A stretch of 64,000 nt of DNA from Devosia sp. 66-14 (GTDB lineage Bacteria; Pseudomonadota; Alphaproteobacteria; Rhizobiales; Devosiaceae): positions 496,160-560,159 of the forward strand of contig MKVB01000006.1 in the NCBI GenBank assembly GCA_001899085.1, in the 5' to 3' direction. Below are positions 46,250-56,935 of the stretch, in pieces (within the stretch, counting starts at the first letter, position 1; each line of letters starts with the position of its first letter). The notes beneath the pieces were generated by a model. The model was not told where the DNA came from. It searched no databases and saw only the letters and a list, made by a program, of their open reading frames with translations. Both the position numbers and the translations under genes were made by a program.

Positions 46250-47423
46250 TGCACGCGAGCATCACCGGCATCCGCACTCCGTTCCTCGCCTTCGCTCCCG
46301 CCGACCAGGCGCGGTCGGCGCCGCTGCTGTCGCCGATCAACCAGCGTCGGCTCAAGGTGTTCAACGCCAATCGGCGCGGCGTCTGGTCGTTGTGGATCTT
46401 CCTCGTCCTGTTCATCCTGACGATGTTCGCCGAGTTCATCGCCAATGATCGGCCGCTGGTGGTCAGCTACAAGGGCGAACTGCTGTTCCCGGTGGTCGTC
46501 ACCTATCCCGAGAGCAAGTTCGGCGGCTTCCTCGCCGAGACGGTCTATCGAGACCCCTTCATCGCCGACGAGATCAACTCCAATGGCTGGATGGCATGGC
46601 CGCCGATCCGCTACTCCTACGGCACCGTCGATGAGTCCCTCAGCGGTGCCGCGCCCTCCAAGCCCTCGTGGCTGCAAACGGCAGAGGAGCGCTGTTCCGG
46701 TTATCCGGCCGGCGTCGCGGACCCCTCCTGCACCATCGGCAATTTCCACTGGCTCGGGACCGACGACCAGGGCCGCGACGTGCTGGCGCGGCTGATCTAC
46801 GGTTTCCGTATCTCGGTGCTGTTCGGGCTGGTGCTCACCATCCTCTCCTCGATCATCGGCATCGGTGCCGGCGCATTGCAAGGTTACCTCGGCGGTTGGG
46901 TCGACCTGATCGCCCAGCGCGCCATCGAGGTCTGGACCTCGGTCCCCTCGCTCTACCTGCTGCTGATCATTTCCAGCATCATCGCTCCCAGCTTCTGGGT
47001 GCTGCTCGGTATCCTGCTGTTGTTTTCATGGACGGCGCTGGTCGGCATCGTGCGCGCCGAGTTCCTGCGCGCCCGCAACTTCGAATATGTCGCCGCGGCG
47101 CGTGCGCTGGGCGTCTCGAACTTCAAGATCATGATCGGCCACCTGTTGCCCAACGCCATGGTCGCGACCCTGACCTTCATGCCGTTCATCCTCGCCGGGT
47201 CGGTCACGACGCTCACGGCGCTCGATTTCCTCGGTTTCGGCCTGCCCGTCGGCTCGCCGTCACTGGGTGAACTCCTGAGCCAGGGCAAGGATAACCTCTC
47301 GGCCTGGTGGCTCGGCATTACCGGCTTCTTCACCGTCTCGCTGATCCTGACCCTGCTCGTCTTTATCGGCGAGGGCGTGCGCGATGCGTTCGACCCGCGC
47401 AAGACGTTCGCGGGAGCGCGTTG

Positions 47424-47424
<1 letters not shown>
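46249..47424 (+). CDS. yejE: ABC transporter permease, YejE type
   Basis: Second permease of the importer, 391 aa. Typical YejE features: a long N-terminal periplasmic insertion (FAEFIANDRPLVVSYKGELL; HWLGTDDQGRDVLARLIYG) and the loop AAARALGVSNFKIMIGHLLP. The start overlaps yejB by one nt and the stop overlaps yejF by one nt. Confidence 0.92.
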
Positions 47425-49043
<1,619 letters not shown>

Positions 49044-49149
49044 TCAGCCTACTTCGCCATAGCGTCCCTCTCTCCGAGGCAGAGGTGGCGCTCGAAGCGA
49101 AATTCGGTCCTAATGCCCAGCAATTGTTCTCCCCCGAATGGAGGCCGTC

Positions 49150-50994
49150 ATGCGTATGAAGCTCATTGCCCTTGCTCTCGCCACCCTGGTCGCGGTCAGC
49201 CCGGCGCTTGCCCAGGACAAGGTCTGGCACCACGGCGGGTCGCTGATCGGCGAGCCGAAATATCCCGAGGGCTTTCAGAAGTTCGACTACGTGAACCCGG
49301 ATGCGCCGGTCGGCGGCGTGGTGCGGCTGAGCGACATGGGGGGCTTCGACACCTTCAATCCGATCCTGCCGCAAGGTGAGGTGGCGAGCGGCATCGGCCT
49401 GGTGTTCGAAACGCTGACCACCCCGTCGCTCGATGAAACCTCGACGCAGTACGGCGACCTCGCCGAAGCCTTCAGCTACCCCGACGACTTCTCCTCGGTC
49501 ACCTTCCGGATGAACCCGCGCGCCAAGTGGGCCGACGGCCAGCCGGTGACCGCCGAGGATGTGGTCTGGACCTTCAACAAAGTCATGGAACTCAATCCCA
49601 GCCAGGCCAACTACTACGCCAACGTCACCAAGGCCGAAGTCACCGCGCCGGGAGAAGTCACCTTCACCTTCGACCAGACCGGCAACCGCGAGCTGCCGCA
49701 CATCATGGGGCAGCTGATTGTCCTGCCGCAGCACTGGTGGGAGGGGACCGGACCCGACGGCAAGCCGCGCGATATCGGCCGCTCCACGCTCGAGCCGCCG
49801 ATGGGCTCGGGGCCCTACAAGCTCGCAAGCTTCTCGGCCGGCAGCTCCGTCACCTTCGAGCGCGACCCCAATTACTGGGCCCTGAAGGAGCCGTTCAACA
49901 TCGGGCAGAACAATTTCGGCCAGATCAAGTACGAGTATTTTCGCGACACCACCGCCGAGTTCGAGGGTTTCAAGGGCGATGCGTTCGACTGGTGGGACGA
50001 GAACCTCGCCCTGCGCTGGCAGAACGACTACAATTTCCCGGCCGTCACCGAGGGCAAGGTGGTCAAGGAGCTGTTCGAGAACGCCTATCGCGGCTCGGGC
50101 ATCCTGGTGGGGTTCGTGCCAAATCTCAGGAAACCGCTGTTCCAGAGCGAAGCGCTGCGCGAGGCGATGCTCTATGCCTTCGATTTCGAGGAACTCGACA
50201 AGCTCCGCTTCTTCGGCCAGTACGACCGCATCAACTCGTTCTTTTATGGCACCGAGTTCGCCGCCTCAGGCCTGCCGCAGGGCGAAGAACTCGACATCCT
50301 CAACTCGGTCAAGGACCTGGTTCCCGCCTCGGTGTTCACCACCGAGTACAAGAACCCGGTCAATGGCGACACCGGGAAACTGCGCAACAGCCTGCGCACC
50401 GCCAACGAGATCCTGACCAAGGCCGGCTATACCCTCAACGGCAACCAGTTGGTCGATCCGAACGGGCAGCCGGTGAGCTTCGAGATCCTGCTCAACGGCC
50501 CGACCATCGAGCCGATCGCCACGGCGTTCCAGACCAACCTCAAGCGGCTCGGCATCAATGCCACCATCCGCTCGGTGGACTCGCCGCAATATATCGAGCG
50601 GGTGCGCAATCGCGATTTCGACATGATCTACACCGGCTGGGTGCAGTCGCTGTCACCGGGCAATGAGCAGCGCGACTTCTGGGGCTCGGCATCGGCGGCG
50701 CAGAACGACAGCCGCAACTATGCCGGCATCGCCGACAAGGGTGTCGATGCGCTGGTCGACAAGATCGTCTTTGCGACCAACCGCGACACGCTGATTGCCG
50801 CCACCCGGGCGCTCGACCGTGTGCTGCTGGCGCACCACTACGCCGTGCCCACCTACACCTTGCGCAAATCCCGCATCGCCCGCTGGGACCGCTTCAGCCA
50901 CCCCGAGACGCTGCCGGAATTCTCCATCGGCTTCCCGACGGTGTGGTGGTACGACGATGCCAAGGCCGCCAAGACCGGGGCGGCGAAGAACTAG
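49150..50994 (+). CDS. yejA: extracellular solute-binding protein, YejA type
   Basis: Periplasmic peptide-binding protein of 614 aa, SBP family 5. Signal peptide MRMKLIALALATLVAVSPALA. The mature N-terminus contains HGGSLIGEPKYPEGFQKFDY, typical of YejA, and WADGQPVTAEDVVWTFN is the family-5 signature region. ATG 49150 follows GGAGG by 5 nt and is preferred to ATG 49138. It lies last in the operon, 106 nt after yejF. Confidence 0.92.
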   Translation: MRMKLIALALATLVAVSPALAQDKVWHHGGSLIGEPKYPEGFQKFDYVNPDAPVGGVVRLSDMGGFDTFNPILPQGEVASGIGLVFETLTTPSLDETSTQYGDLAEAFSYPDDFSSVTFRMNPRAKWADGQPVTAEDVVWTFNKVMELNPSQANYYANVTKAEVTAPGEVTFTFDQTGNRELPHIMGQLIVLPQHWWEGTGPDGKPRDIGRSTLEPPMGSGPYKLASFSAGSSVTFERDPNYWALKEPFNIGQNNFGQIKYEYFRDTTAEFEGFKGDAFDWWDENLALRWQNDYNFPAVTEGKVVKELFENAYRGSGILVGFVPNLRKPLFQSEALREAMLYAFDFEELDKLRFFGQYDRINSFFYGTEFAASGLPQGEELDILNSVKDLVPASVFTTEYKNPVNGDTGKLRNSLRTANEILTKAGYTLNGNQLVDPNGQPVSFEILLNGPTIEPIATAFQTNLKRLGINATIRSVDSPQYIERVRNRDFDMIYTGWVQSLSPGNEQRDFWGSASAAQNDSRNYAGIADKGVDALVDKIVFATNRDTLIAATRALDRVLLAHHYAVPTYTLRKSRIARWDRFSHPETLPEFSIGFPTVWWYDDAKAAKTGAAKN

Positions 50995-51015
50995 GACGCC
51001 GACATTTGCGCGTGG

Positions 51016-51150
51016 GGTACCCCCACCCTTGATCCCTCCCCACAAGGGGGAGGGAGACGCATGCTGATGCTGCGGTTCTCGCTCTCCCTCCCCTTGATGG
51101 GGAGGGCAGCGCAGCTTGGCGGCGCCGCCGCCTAGCGGAGCTGGGTGGGG
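51016..51150. repeat. GC-rich palindromic intergenic element between convergent genes
   Basis: Two hairpins, CCCTCCCC-ACAAG-GGGGAGGG-type at about 51033-51054 and CCCTCCCC-TTGAT-GGGGAGGG at 51085-51107, are enclosed by an outer CCCCACCC / GGGTGGGG pair. It lies between the stops of yejA and the urocanase-like gene and may block read-through from both sides. Confidence 0.7.
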
Positions 51151-51174
51151 TGGAGCCGCCAGCTCGGAAGCTGG

Positions 51175-52842
51175 TCAGCTCTCCCGCAAATCAAACCACC
51201 CGATCCCCTTCATCTCCGCCTCATCCACCGCCTCGTCATACCCCGCATCAGCATAGCGCATCACGCCGAGCGCGGTGTCATTGGTCAGCGCGTGCGACAG
51301 CCGCTCGTCGCCGGCCTCGGTCCCATCCGCCACCAGCGTGACGCCCGCAGACGTCATGTAGCCGGCATAGCCGCCGCCGCCGGAATGAATCACCACCAGG
51401 TCGGCCATCGAAGCGGTGAGCAGCATCGCATCGAGCAGCGGCCAGTCGGCGATGGCGTCGGAGCCGTCCTGCATGTTCTCGGTCATGATGTTGGGGTGGG
51501 CCATCGCCCCGGCATCGAGGTGATCTCTGGAGAACGCCACCGGCCCCGCAAGCTCGCCTGAGCGCACCAGGGCATTCACCGCCAGCGCCAGCGCTGTGCG
51601 CTCGCCATGCCCGAGCCAGGCGATGCGTGCCGGCAGGCCTTCGAACGGCACGTATTGCCGGGCCAGCCGGATCCAGTTGGTGACGATCTTGTTGTCCGGG
51701 AACATCTCCAGCACCAGGTCGTCGATCCGTGCGATGTCCGACGCTTCGCCTGACAGCGCCATCCAGCGGAACGGCCCGATGGCGCGGGCGAATAGCGGCC
51801 TGAGATAGGCCTCGGTGAAGATCGGGATGTCGAAGGCGTTCTCGACGCCGGCCTGCCTGGCTTGGGTGCGGATCAGGTTGCCATTGTCGAACACCTCCGC
51901 GCCGGCCGCCTGGAATCCCAGCATGGCCCGCACATGATCGGCGATCGAGGCACGGCTCGCCGCCATCAATTGGCCCTGCCCATCCACCCGCAGCCTGCGC
52001 ACCTCGTCGAGGCTCATGCCCTTGGGCACGTAGCCGTAGACGAGGTCGTGCGCGCTGGTCTGGTCGGTGACGATGTCCGGGATAATGCCGCGCCGGAGAA
52101 TTTCCGGGTAGACCTCGGCGGCATTGGCCACCAGCCCGACCGACAGCGCGCGCTTGTCGCGCACTGCCGCGGCGATCATTTCGAGCGCGGTATCGAGATC
52201 CGGCGCGATCTCCTCGAGATAGCCGATTTCCTTCCGCCGCTCGGCCCGAACCGGGTCGACATCGACGTCGAGAATTGCGGCGCCCGCCATTCGGCCGGCC
52301 AGCGGCTGCGCCCCGCCCATGCCGCCCATCCCCGCCGTGAGGATGAAGCGGCCGGCAAGCGAACCACCGAAGCGCTTTTCGGCGATGCGCATGAAGATCT
52401 CGTAGGTGCCCTGAATGACACCCTGGCTGCCGATATACTGCCAGGCGCCGGCGGTGAGCCCGCCCCAGGCGATCAGGCCCTTCTTTTCGAGCTCGTAGAA
52501 CACCTCGGCCTTGGCCCACTGCCCGACAATGTTGCAGTTGGCCATGATCACCAGCGGCGCCTGCGCATGCGTCTTCAGCAGGCCGATCGGCTTGCCGGAC
52601 TGGATGACCAGCGTCTGATCCTCGTCCATGGTGGTCAGCGCTTCGACGATTTGCCGATGCGCCGCCCAGTTGCGCGCCGCCTTGCCGAGCGCCGCGTAGA
52701 CGATCAGCTTGTCCGGATCCTCACCGACAGCGAGGACATTCTCGAGCAGGCGCAGCAACGCCTCCTGCCGCCAGCCCTTGGCGCGCAGCACCGGACCGGA
52801 GGGAATGGGGAAATTCGGATGGCGGGGATTGGGTTTTGGCAT
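51175..52842 (-). CDS. divergent urocanase (HutU) family protein, candidate (S-methyl-)thiourocanate hydratase
   Basis: Protein of 555 aa, full length for urocanase, an NAD+-dependent hydratase. Recognisable blocks are GKPIGLLKTHAQAP, TAGAWQYIGSQGVIQGTYE, AGMGGMGGAQPLAGRMAGA, GDERLSHALTNDTALGVMR-type C-terminus and HLDAGAMAHPN. It departs from housekeeping HutU at key sites: LPARIAWLG has Ala at about residue 408 where Pseudomonas urocanase has C410 (recalled), and HSGGGGYAGYM replaces HHGGGVGMG. No hutH/hutI/hutG partners flank it; instead DUF917, carbamoylase and hydantoinase genes do. Hydration of a modified urocanate is inferred. It is the last gene of the 51-64 kb operon. Confidence 0.85.
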   Translation of the reverse strand: MPKPNPRHPNFPIPSGPVLRAKGWRQEALLRLLENVLAVGEDPDKLIVYAALGKAARNWAAHRQIVEALTTMDEDQTLVIQSGKPIGLLKTHAQAPLVIMANCNIVGQWAKAEVFYELEKKGLIAWGGLTAGAWQYIGSQGVIQGTYEIFMRIAEKRFGGSLAGRFILTAGMGGMGGAQPLAGRMAGAAILDVDVDPVRAERRKEIGYLEEIAPDLDTALEMIAAAVRDKRALSVGLVANAAEVYPEILRRGIIPDIVTDQTSAHDLVYGYVPKGMSLDEVRRLRVDGQGQLMAASRASIADHVRAMLGFQAAGAEVFDNGNLIRTQARQAGVENAFDIPIFTEAYLRPLFARAIGPFRWMALSGEASDIARIDDLVLEMFPDNKIVTNWIRLARQYVPFEGLPARIAWLGHGERTALALAVNALVRSGELAGPVAFSRDHLDAGAMAHPNIMTENMQDGSDAIADWPLLDAMLLTASMADLVVIHSGGGGYAGYMTSAGVTLVADGTEAGDERLSHALTNDTALGVMRYADAGYDEAVDEAEMKGIGWFDLRES

Positions 52843-52869
52843 GCGGTGGTTCTAGCGCACACCGCCGGC

Positions 52870-53009
52870 CGAGACGACCCCCTCCCATCCTCCCCCTTAA
52901 AGGGGGAGGTGCCCCGCCGGGGCGTTAGGCACGATCGAAGACAGAGCCCCGACTCTTCACCTCCCCCTTCATGGGGGAGGCCGGGAGGGGGCCGTCTGCT
53001 TCAGTCAGC
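52870..53009. repeat. palindromic repeat family 2, copy A
   Basis: Begins CGAGACGACCCCCTCCCATC and ends GGGAGGGGGCCGTCT...CAGTCAGCCG. Its internal hairpins (CTCCCCCTT-AAAGGGGGAG) and the segment GGCACGATCGA match copy B at 55393. It lies between the DUF917 and urocanase-like genes. Confidence 0.85.
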
Positions 53010-53014
53010 CGCTC

Positions 53015-54142
53015 TTAAGCCCAGCCCTTCCGAGCCTTCTTCTTCCGCTTCACACCGTCGAGCGCGTATTTGGCCAGTTCGATCCCCATGGCCTTTTCGA
53101 CCGGCGGATAGACCGCCGGGTCGACCACCGAGGAGGAGAGCGGGATCACTTTCTTGGGGACGTGCAGCACGAAGACGAACATGCCTTCTCGCAACTGCCC
53201 GGCGCTGAGCGGCTGGCCGGCGGCATCGAGCGTGGCGATCACATCGGGGAAAGTGGCGAGCCGGTTGCCGCCGGCATCGTCGATGGCCATGTACTCGTTC
53301 ATGGTGTGGATGGTGACGGCCTTGTCGCCCTCACCCAAGACGAACCGCCCGATATCGAAGGCCTCTCTGGTGTAGACGAGGTCTTTCCTGGTCACCGCGC
53401 CCTTTACGAGGATGGTGCCGCCGGTCGCCTTGACGATGGCGTCGATGATCGCCGAGCCGCCCTTTTTCTCCGCTGCGATGATCGCCTCGCCGAGGCTCAA
53501 GGCCAGCGAGATGCCGCCGAGCGCCGCGTTCCGCTGCACATACTTGGCGCGGAGCGGGTTGCGACATGAGGCGATGAAGCCGCCCGACATGTCGGCCGCC
53601 GTGCGGAGGATCGGCGAAATCTTTGCCGTGGCGCCCTTCACCACCAGCTCGATGTAGCGGTTCTCGGCGCGATTGCCGCCCACGGCAGTCTGGATCATCT
53701 TCTTGGGCGATCCGGCCATGCCGATCGAGCCCATGTCGCCGGTCGGATGGGCGCGGATATCGCCCACCGCATCGACCACCTTGGTGCCGAGAATGGCACT
53801 CGGCAGCCAGGCGTTGAGCGTCGAGCTCTTGCCGTTCTGCCCAACCATCAGCCCGCGGACCTTGTCGCCCAGCGCCTTTTCGAGCAGCTTCACCGCCTTG
53901 ACGTAGTCGACACCGCGCATCTCCCAAGGTGTGGTCGAAGCCGGCGCGCCGATTGCGGCGGCCGTCGCCACCCAGTCGCGTGGCTCCAGTTCCTCGATAT
54001 CGACGAGTTCGGGCTTGCCGACGCTTACCGCCGCATAACCGAGCATGCGGCCATGATCGGCCCAGCCACCGCCGCCGGCGGCATAGACGGAGCCGCCTTT
54101 CACCGCGGCTTCCACATCCTTCTCGGTCAGTACGCGACCCAC
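53015..54142 (-). CDS. DUF917 family protein, candidate S-methyl-thiohydantoin desulfurase
   Basis: Cytoplasmic protein of 375 aa of the DUF917 type. The N-terminal GGSVYAAGGGGWADHG glycine-rich motif and GAPASTTPWEMRGVDYV region are typical; a basic C-terminus (KRKKKARKGWA) is unusual. From memory, the Pfam family (PF06032) has been renamed after S-methyl-thiohydantoin desulfurase, which removes sulfur from a thiohydantoin intermediate to give the hydantoin. Sitting between urocanase-like and carbamoylase/hydantoinase genes fits that role. It starts 1 nt after the M20 gene ends. Substrate is not proven. Confidence 0.75.
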   Translation of the reverse strand: MGRVLTEKDVEAAVKGGSVYAAGGGGWADHGRMLGYAAVSVGKPELVDIEELEPRDWVATAAAIGAPASTTPWEMRGVDYVKAVKLLEKALGDKVRGLMVGQNGKSSTLNAWLPSAILGTKVVDAVGDIRAHPTGDMGSIGMAGSPKKMIQTAVGGNRAENRYIELVVKGATAKISPILRTAADMSGGFIASCRNPLRAKYVQRNAALGGISLALSLGEAIIAAEKKGGSAIIDAIVKATGGTILVKGAVTRKDLVYTREAFDIGRFVLGEGDKAVTIHTMNEYMAIDDAGGNRLATFPDVIATLDAAGQPLSAGQLREGMFVFVLHVPKKVIPLSSSVVDPAVYPPVEKAMGIELAKYALDGVKRKKKARKGWA

Positions 54143-54143
54143 T

Positions 54144-55382
54144 CTACAATTCCTTGTCCAACCGCTTCACCGCCTCCAGCAGCACGGCGGCGCCCAGCGC
54201 CACGTCGGCCGTTTCGGCATATTCGTCCGGCGTATGGCTGCGGCCGCCGAGGCAGGGGATGAAGATCATCGCCGCCTTGGTCACCCGCGCCATCCAGGCC
54301 GTGTCGTGCCCGGCGCCCGAGGCCATGCGGCGATGGCGCGCCCCCACGGCCACGGCTGCCGCGTCGAGCGTATCAAGCACGAACGGGTCGCCAGGCGTTG
54401 GCAAATTGTCTGAAATGGTCAATGGCGGCTCTATCGTCACCCCGGTCGCGGCGGCCGTCGCGTTAACGAGGACTGCGAGCTCGGCGACGAAGCGCTGCAT
54501 GTCCTCGCGTCGCTCGGCGCGCGCATCGATCAGCAGCCGCGCGCGCGACGGCACGACGTTGGCCGCCCCAGGCTCGATCGAGAACTCGCCGACGGTGGCA
54601 GCGAAATGGAACTTGCCCTGGCTGAGCAGCGTCCCCAGTTCCTCGATCCCCAGCACCAGCCGCGCCGCGGTGGTCAACGCATCCTGGCGCGAGCCCATCG
54701 GAGTCGTGCCGGCATGGTCGGCCCGACCGTTCACCACCACTTCGATCCGCGTAATTCCGGCAATCGCCGTCACCACGCCAATATCGAGATGCCCGTCCTC
54801 CAGCACCGGCCCCTGCTCGATATGCAGCTCGAGAAAGGCGGCGATGTCCTCACGCTTCTCGACCTTGCCCGGGTTGCCGCCCACCTCGGCGATCCCTTCA
54901 CGCAAAGTGAACTGGTCGACCTCGCGGTCGAGCCAGTTGTCCGGCCTGACTCCAGCCATGCCGCGACTGCCGACGCAGGAGACGCCAAAGATCGACACCT
55001 CCTCGGCAAGGAAATCGACGATCTCCAGATCGTGCTCGAGCTGCACGCCCTGATCGGTCAGCGCCCGCGCCACCTCAAGGGCTGCGGAGACGCCGGCAAT
55101 GCCGTCGAAGCGGCCACCATCGGGCACGGTATCGGAGTGGGAGCCGAGCATGATGGTCTTGCCGCCGGTGCGGCCGCGACGGCGACCGATCAGGTTGCCG
55201 GAAGCGTCGACGCGCGTTTCCAGCCCGGCGGCCTCGAAGCACCGCACCAGCCACTCGCGGCCGCGGAGGAACATCGGGGTGAAGGCGCGACGGGTGTAGG
55301 GCCGCCCCGGCTCGGTGATCTCGGCGAGGGTCGCGATATCCTCGGCAATGCGGGCTTCCTGGGTGGGGAGATTGCGGGTCAT
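54144..55382 (-). CDS. M20 family Zn-dependent hydrolase (N-carbamoyl-L-amino-acid hydrolase / allantoate amidohydrolase type)
   Basis: Amidohydrolase of 412 aa in the hydantoinase/carbamoylase branch of M20. Metal-site motifs are GSHSDTVPDGGRFDG (His, Asp), FLAEEVSIFG (Glu-Glu), HIEQGPVLE (His) and GGRSHTPDEY (last His). The lid-domain His is in GRADHAGTTPM. It would hydrolyse an N-carbamoyl amino acid to the amino acid, CO2 and ammonia. Following a hydantoinase-like gene, N-carbamoyl-glutamate is the expected substrate under the ergothioneine hypothesis. ATG 55382 excludes ~20 residues encoded in the repeat upstream. Confidence 0.87.
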   Translation of the reverse strand: MTRNLPTQEARIAEDIATLAEITEPGRPYTRRAFTPMFLRGREWLVRCFEAAGLETRVDASGNLIGRRRGRTGGKTIMLGSHSDTVPDGGRFDGIAGVSAALEVARALTDQGVQLEHDLEIVDFLAEEVSIFGVSCVGSRGMAGVRPDNWLDREVDQFTLREGIAEVGGNPGKVEKREDIAAFLELHIEQGPVLEDGHLDIGVVTAIAGITRIEVVVNGRADHAGTTPMGSRQDALTTAARLVLGIEELGTLLSQGKFHFAATVGEFSIEPGAANVVPSRARLLIDARAERREDMQRFVAELAVLVNATAAATGVTIEPPLTISDNLPTPGDPFVLDTLDAAAVAVGARHRRMASGAGHDTAWMARVTKAAMIFIPCLGGRSHTPDEYAETADVALGAAVLLEAVKRLDKEL

Positions 55383-55392
55383 TGGTGGCACG

Positions 55393-55536
55393 CCGAGAGA
55401 GACGGCCCCCTCCCATCCTCCCCCACAAGGGGGGAGGTGCCGCATCGAGTATCAGGCACGATCGAGCCACAAGCTCGACTCTTCACCTCCCCCCTTGTGG
55501 GGGAGGCCGGGAGGGGGCCCTCTCTATCAGTCAGCA
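55393..55536. repeat. palindromic repeat family 2, copy B
   Basis: Shares with copy A (52870) the ends CCCCCTCCCATCCTCCCCC and GGCCGGGAGGGGGCC, the middle GGCACGATCGA and CTCTTCACCTCCCCC, and the final TCAGTCAGC. Internal arms fold back on each other. It lies between the hydantoinase-like and M20 genes. Confidence 0.85.
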
Positions 55537-55539
55537 CCC

Positions 55540-56883
55540 TCACGGCCGCACCCACCGCCCTGCCCCGGGCTCGGCGACGTTGGTTCCGTCAAACACCTGC
55601 CTTCCACGCAGCCAGGTGCCGGCCACCGTCCATGGCAGCTCGATGCCGTTGTATGGCGACCACCCCACCACATTGTGCCCCGAGCGTGCCGCGTCATACA
55701 CCACCGGCCGATCCACCAGCACGGTGATGTCGGCGTCCTTGCCCGCCTCGAGCGCGCCCTTGGTGCCCAGCCGAAAGTGCTTTGCCGGGTTGGCGGCCAT
55801 CAGTTTTGCCGCCCAGGTCAGCGACACGCCGCGCTCCAGTGCCCCCTTGACGAATAGCGGCACCATGGCCTCGAGCCCCGGCACGCCGGAGGAATTGGCC
55901 AGCATGTCCGGGTTGGTCTTCCGATCCTCGGACCAGCTGACGTGATCGGTCGAAACCAGCGTCACATTGCCGGCGGCGACCTGCCGCCACAGCGCTTCCA
56001 CCTCGGCGCGCGGGCGGATCGGCGGGTTGATCTTGGCCTTGCCGCCGAGCCGGCGGACATCGTTTTCCTCATCGAGGGTCAGGTAGTGAATGCAGCACTC
56101 GATGGTGGCGCCAAAGCCGTGCGCCCGGTAGTCGGCAGCGATGTCGTAACCGCGGCTCAGCGAGCAGTGCACCACATGCGCGTCGCAGCCGGTTTGCGCT
56201 CCGGTCTCATAAATCTGCAGCGTCGCCAGCAGTTCGGTCAGCGGCGGCCGGCTCATGCCATGGGCCCGCCAGTCGGTGATCCCGGAGGCTTTCACCCGCG
56301 CCATGGCGGCGCGGACGCTCTCATCGTCTTCGTTGTGGACGCCCGCCGTCAGCCCGGTCTTCGCCACCTCAGCAAAGGCCTCGGCGAGCAGTGGCGGTGA
56401 AATGCGGGGGAAGCGTACGGGGTCGGTGCCGAAGGTCGAGAACTTGAACGCCGCGACGCCCGCCGCCGCCTGCTCGGCGATGCGGCTCGCCCCCTCCTCC
56501 GGGTTGATCGTGCCATAGAGGGCGAAATCCACCCGGGCCTGCGGGGTGGCATGCGCCACCTTGATCCGCGCCGCCTCGGCCGAGCAGACGAGATTACCCT
56601 CGTCATAAGGCATGTCGACGATGGTGGTGACCCCACCGGCCGCCGCTGAACGGGTCGACCAGATGAAATCCTCCTGGTTCCTCTGGCTCAGCGAGTGGGT
56701 CTGCGCATCGATGGCGCCGGGCAGGATCAGCGCCTTGCCGAGCAGATGCCGCTCGTGCGCGTGCGGCGGCGCCCCTTCGCCGACATGCACCACCTTGCCA
56801 TCGCGCACCGCAACATAGCCATCCTCGATCAACATGGAAGGCAGCACCACCGTGCCGGCGAGGACGAGATCGAAATCGGACAT
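55540..56883 (-). CDS. dihydroorotase/hydantoinase-like cyclic amidohydrolase with altered metal motif
   Basis: Amidohydrolase-superfamily protein of 447 aa (dihydroorotase, allantoinase, hydantoinase group). The bridging Lys is probably K147 (AAFKFSTFG), with metal or substrate residues in GVHNEDDE, AHVVHCS and VSTDHVSW. The first metal motif, normally H-x-H after 'PGxID', reads PGAIDAQTHSLSQ, that is Q61-x-H63. So one canonical metal ligand is replaced. It could be a mononuclear variant that opens a hydantoin or related ring. The following M20 carbamoylase would take its product. Confidence 0.82.
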   Translation of the reverse strand: MSDFDLVLAGTVVLPSMLIEDGYVAVRDGKVVHVGEGAPPHAHERHLLGKALILPGAIDAQTHSLSQRNQEDFIWSTRSAAAGGVTTIVDMPYDEGNLVCSAEAARIKVAHATPQARVDFALYGTINPEEGASRIAEQAAAGVAAFKFSTFGTDPVRFPRISPPLLAEAFAEVAKTGLTAGVHNEDDESVRAAMARVKASGITDWRAHGMSRPPLTELLATLQIYETGAQTGCDAHVVHCSLSRGYDIAADYRAHGFGATIECCIHYLTLDEENDVRRLGGKAKINPPIRPRAEVEALWRQVAAGNVTLVSTDHVSWSEDRKTNPDMLANSSGVPGLEAMVPLFVKGALERGVSLTWAAKLMAANPAKHFRLGTKGALEAGKDADITVLVDRPVVYDAARSGHNVVGWSPYNGIELPWTVAGTWLRGRQVFDGTNVAEPGAGRWVRP

Positions 56884-56935
56884 GTTGTGCCTTAAGCTCT
56901 CAGAATACGATGTTCCCCGGTAGGCCGGGGTGCTC

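Noticed and set aside
51175-52842. Housekeeping histidine utilisation (hut) operon
   Set aside because: No hutI, hutG or hutC is linked, the HutH homologue lacks the MIO triad, and the urocanase active-site Cys is replaced.
51016-55536. CRISPR-like array from the repeated C/G blocks
   Set aside because: The repeats are few, palindromic, variable in length and in separate gene gaps; there is no regular spacer pattern and no cas gene.
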